Shown: positions 48,148 through 49,840 of the stretch, one piece after another
How the letters are laid out: every line of letters begins with the position of its first letter
Numbering within the stretch: position 1 is the first letter of the stretch
Assembly (NCBI GenBank): GCA_018336195.1
Contig: JAGXQV010000053.1
Coordinates: forward strand, 1 to 49,840
Direction of reading: 5' to 3'
DNA: 49,840 nt
Source: Sulfuricella sp.
Lineage (GTDB): Bacteria > Pseudomonadota > Gammaproteobacteria > Burkholderiales > Sulfuricellaceae
Translations under genes and position numbers: made by a program
Notes under the pieces: generated by a model
What the model was told of the DNA's origin: nothing
Seen by the model: only the letters and a program-made list of their open reading frames with translations
The model's database searches: none

Positions 48148-48576
48148 TTAGTTCTTGGGCCGAGTCGTGCTTTGGGTGGCGAAGGTGATGTGGCTGTAAC
48201 CGCTTTCCCGCGCCGCTTCCATGATATTTACGACGGACTGGTGGGTCGCTTTGGCATCGGCATTGATGACGATCACCGGATCGACCTTGTCCCCGGCTGC
48301 GCGCTTGAGTCCCAGGGCGATCGCCGCGACGCTGCCGTCCGCCAACATGCTGCCGTTGACCAGGTAACGCCCGCCGACATCCACTATCACGTTGATGGCG
48401 AGGGGCTTTTCGGCCGTCTGCTCGCCGCTGGCGGTGGGCAGGTTGATCTGCAATTCGGCGAGTTGCGAGAAGGTGGTGGTGACCATCAGGAAGATCAGGA
48501 TTACCAGCAGCACGTCGATCATCGGAATCAGGTTGATTTCGAGTTCTTCCCGGCGCCGTCCGCGTTGGAAATTCAT
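48148..48576 (-). CDS. exbD: ExbD/TolR-family biopolymer transport protein
   Basis: This 142-residue protein starts at the ATG at 48576 (MNFQRGRRREELEINLIP). One N-terminal membrane helix follows, with the proton-path Asp in IDVLLVILIFLMV, then a periplasmic domain. It works with ExbB to energise outer-membrane transport through TonB-like partners. In this cluster it may also support lipid A export or cell-envelope upkeep, but no TonB gene is nearby. Confidence 0.94.
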   Translation of the reverse strand: MNFQRGRRREELEINLIPMIDVLLVILIFLMVTTTFSQLAELQINLPTASGEQTAEKPLAINVIVDVGGRYLVNGSMLADGSVAAIALGLKRAAGDKVDPVIVINADAKATHQSVVNIMEAARESGYSHITFATQSTTRPKN

Positions 48577-48612
48577 GGGGTACCCTAAGCCGGACGAGCC
48601 GGAGCCAAACAA

Positions 48613-48681
48613 GGTGATGAGTAATGAGTGATGGGTAATGGGAGGAGGGGTTTCATCACCCATTCCTCATCACCCATTACC
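48613..48681. repeat. Heptamer-built imperfect hairpin between exbB and exbD
   Basis: The left arm reads as heptamers GATGAGT, AATGAGT, GATGGGT, AATGGGA. The right arm is its approximate complement, with most differences being transitions that would form G-U pairs in RNA. The unpaired centre is GGAGGGGTTT. It lies in the 165-base gap between exbB and exbD. Confidence 0.75.
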
Positions 48682-48741
48682 GCGGAATTTAATTCAAAAC
48701 ACATTGTTGTCACGTTTTGACATCGTTTAGGTTGATTAAGA

Positions 48742-49347
48742 CTATTTCCGCTCGCCGTGAACCAGCTCGACCAGCTTGATCGCCTGCATTTCCATCTCCA
48801 GCACCAGTTGATCGACCTTGGCGCGGAAGTGGCGGTGGAAAATCATGCTGGGAATCGCCACGATCAGGCCCATCGCGGTGTTGTAGAGGGCTACCGAAAT
48901 GCCGTGGGCAAGTTCCGCCGGGCTGCCGCCGGAGGGTTTCAGCGCCCCGAAAATTTCCACCATGCCGATGACCGTGCCGAGCAGGCCGAGCAAGGGGCTG
49001 ACTGAAGCGATGGTGCCGAGGGTGGTGAGAAAGCGTTCCAGGTCGCCGGTGACGGCGCGCCCGGCTTCCTCGATGGATTCCTTCATGATTTCGCGCGAAC
49101 CGTCGGCGTTGCGCAGTCCGGCGGCGAAAACCTTGCCGAGCGGTGAATGCAGGGCCATGCGGTTGACCAGCGCCTCGCTGCCGCCCTGCTGTTTCCATTC
49201 CCGTGCCATTTCGTCGAACAGGCCGGACGGGACGATTTCCTTGCTACGCAGCGACCACAGACGTTCGCCGATAATTCCCAAAGCCAGCACCGACGCGATG
49301 ATGATCGGCCAGATCGGCCAGCCGGCTGCTTCAATAATTGCCCACAC
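48742..49347 (-). CDS. exbB: ExbB/TolQ-family proton-channel protein
   Basis: This 201-residue protein has three membrane segments: one at the N-terminus (PIWPIIIASVLALGII) and two near 110-175 (SPLLGLLGTVIGMVEIF, then LYNTAMGLIVAIPSMIF). It pairs with ExbD to form the proton-driven motor. It starts with GTG at 49347 behind a GGAGGA ribosome site and is the first gene of the exbB-exbD-lpxK-trm112-kdsB group. Confidence 0.95.
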   Translation of the reverse strand: MWAIIEAAGWPIWPIIIASVLALGIIGERLWSLRSKEIVPSGLFDEMAREWKQQGGSEALVNRMALHSPLGKVFAAGLRNADGSREIMKESIEEAGRAVTGDLERFLTTLGTIASVSPLLGLLGTVIGMVEIFGALKPSGGSPAELAHGISVALYNTAMGLIVAIPSMIFHRHFRAKVDQLVLEMEMQAIKLVELVHGERK

Positions 49348-49840
49348 TTAAGTATCCTCCACGCTTCCGAAGTGGAAGCCGTCTTAACGACCCGCGTAAC
49401 TTTAGCCTGCAGGGCAGGTTTCGGCAAGCCACGATAGGGGAAGACGGCGACCCCGCTTGGGGAGGAACTAGAACGCGAATGGCCCGCCGTAGCCGGTATA
49501 TGCTGGGGTGCGTCCGGCGCACCCTCCTGAAAATGGGGCTTTGGCAGGTGGTGAAGTTCCAGCGTTTTGTTAAACTGCCTTGCTTGAACTTTGTGCTAAC
49601 CCAGTGGTCTGCCTACGAATTTTGAGTTGCCCACAATATCTGTGGATAACTGTGTGCATAACATGTAAAAAGTGCGTCTAAGTAAACTCCTGTAAAGGCT
49701 TTTGCGCCTGCGGTCAAAAAATAGTCATATTTATTTGTGTGTTTTTTCAATGTGTTATCAAAATGCCCGTGGTTTCATGGCGATAGCGACATCTGCTTTT
49801 TGTCAACCCCGCGATTGTGGATTACTGTGAGGAAATGATG
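49348..49840. other. Gene-free right end with DnaA-box matches
   Basis: These 493 bases contain no supported gene. The left half includes the exbB upstream region. The right 200 bases are AT-rich and carry DnaA-box-like sequences: TGTGGATAA (49641-49649), TGTGCATAA (49652-49660) and TGTGGATTA (49816-49824). A GAGGAAATGATG at the very end looks like a ribosome site with the start of a rightward gene outside the window. Confidence 0.55.
49641..49660 (-). promoter_or_regulatory. Two DnaA boxes
   Basis: Read on the minus strand, 49649-49641 is TTATCCACA and 49660-49652 is TTATGCACA. Both fit the TTATNCACA consensus, two bases apart in the same direction. Confidence 0.6.

Noticed and set aside
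49630..49650. CCACAATATCTGTGG as an NrdR box
   Set aside because: The spacing is one base short of the consensus and no second box at the usual distance was found.

Overview
The window looks like a chromosomal segment from a high-GC betaproteobacterium, probably close to the Nitrosomonadales (Gallionella/Sulfuricella/Thiobacillus-like). This is inferred from gene content and order: trxA-rho-rpmE, adk-kdsB-trm112-lpxK-exbD-exbB, NADP-dependent icd beside a cold-shock gene, and a PPi-dependent phosphofructokinase next to a K+-independent H+-pyrophosphatase. No rRNA, tRNA, CRISPR array or intact mobile element was recognised.

Region 1 (1-11.6 kb, all minus strand): a partial NAD-dependent epimerase, then a tightly packed operon with the order of E. 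coli yfaA-yfaT-yfaS-yfaQ-yfaP, here with yfaP duplicated and followed by a membrane-anchored AraC-type regulator. YfaS is a bacterial alpha-2-macroglobulin (homologue of Pseudomonas MagD) with a CVEQ thioester-type motif. Its partners carry features suggesting cell-wall or peptidase chemistry: an NlpC/P60-like Cys/His pair with a Tat-like signal in YfaT, and an SxxK motif, a SpoIID-like region and a C-terminal HEYLH motif in YfaQ.

Region 2 (11.7-19.9 kb): an accessory region bounded by partial duplications of the 3' end of pta. It holds a giant 1853-residue protein with CHAT caspase-like, SIR2-like, NB-ARC/STAND NTPase, winged-helix, TPR and split FGE-sulfatase (C-type-lectin-like) regions. 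The gene overlaps that of a small Trypco1-family protein. I infer that the pair is a conflict/defence system, and it is the best candidate here for an undescribed system. A phytanoyl-CoA-dioxygenase-like gene lies between the second pta remnant and the full pta. The first pta remnant is fused to the 5' end of an IS transposase gene.

Region 3 (19.7-31 kb): pta, a PAS-GGDEF-EAL protein and a pseudo-receiver/PP2C phosphatase in one minus-strand group; SUI1/YciH; a lipid-metabolism group (diacylglycerol kinase, zinc-dependent phospholipase C-like protein, PAP2 phosphatase and a glycosyltransferase behind a Pho-box-like site); and an EAL-CBS-GGDEF protein.

Region 4 (31-33.4 kb): a Fic protein with an AbiEi-like N-terminal region behind an operator-like promoter, next to a short antitoxin-like remnant, then a small Lys/Ala-rich exported protein.

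Region 5 (33.4-49.8 kb): mostly core genes: rluE, icd, csp, pbpG, mobA, an ArnT-like glycosyltransferase, rpmE, rho, trxA, hppA, pfp, adk, kdsB, trm112, lpxK, exbD and exbB. Two intergenic imperfect hairpins built from heptamer repeats flank the trm112-lpxK-exbD segment. The right end is a gene-free, AT-rich stretch with DnaA-box matches.
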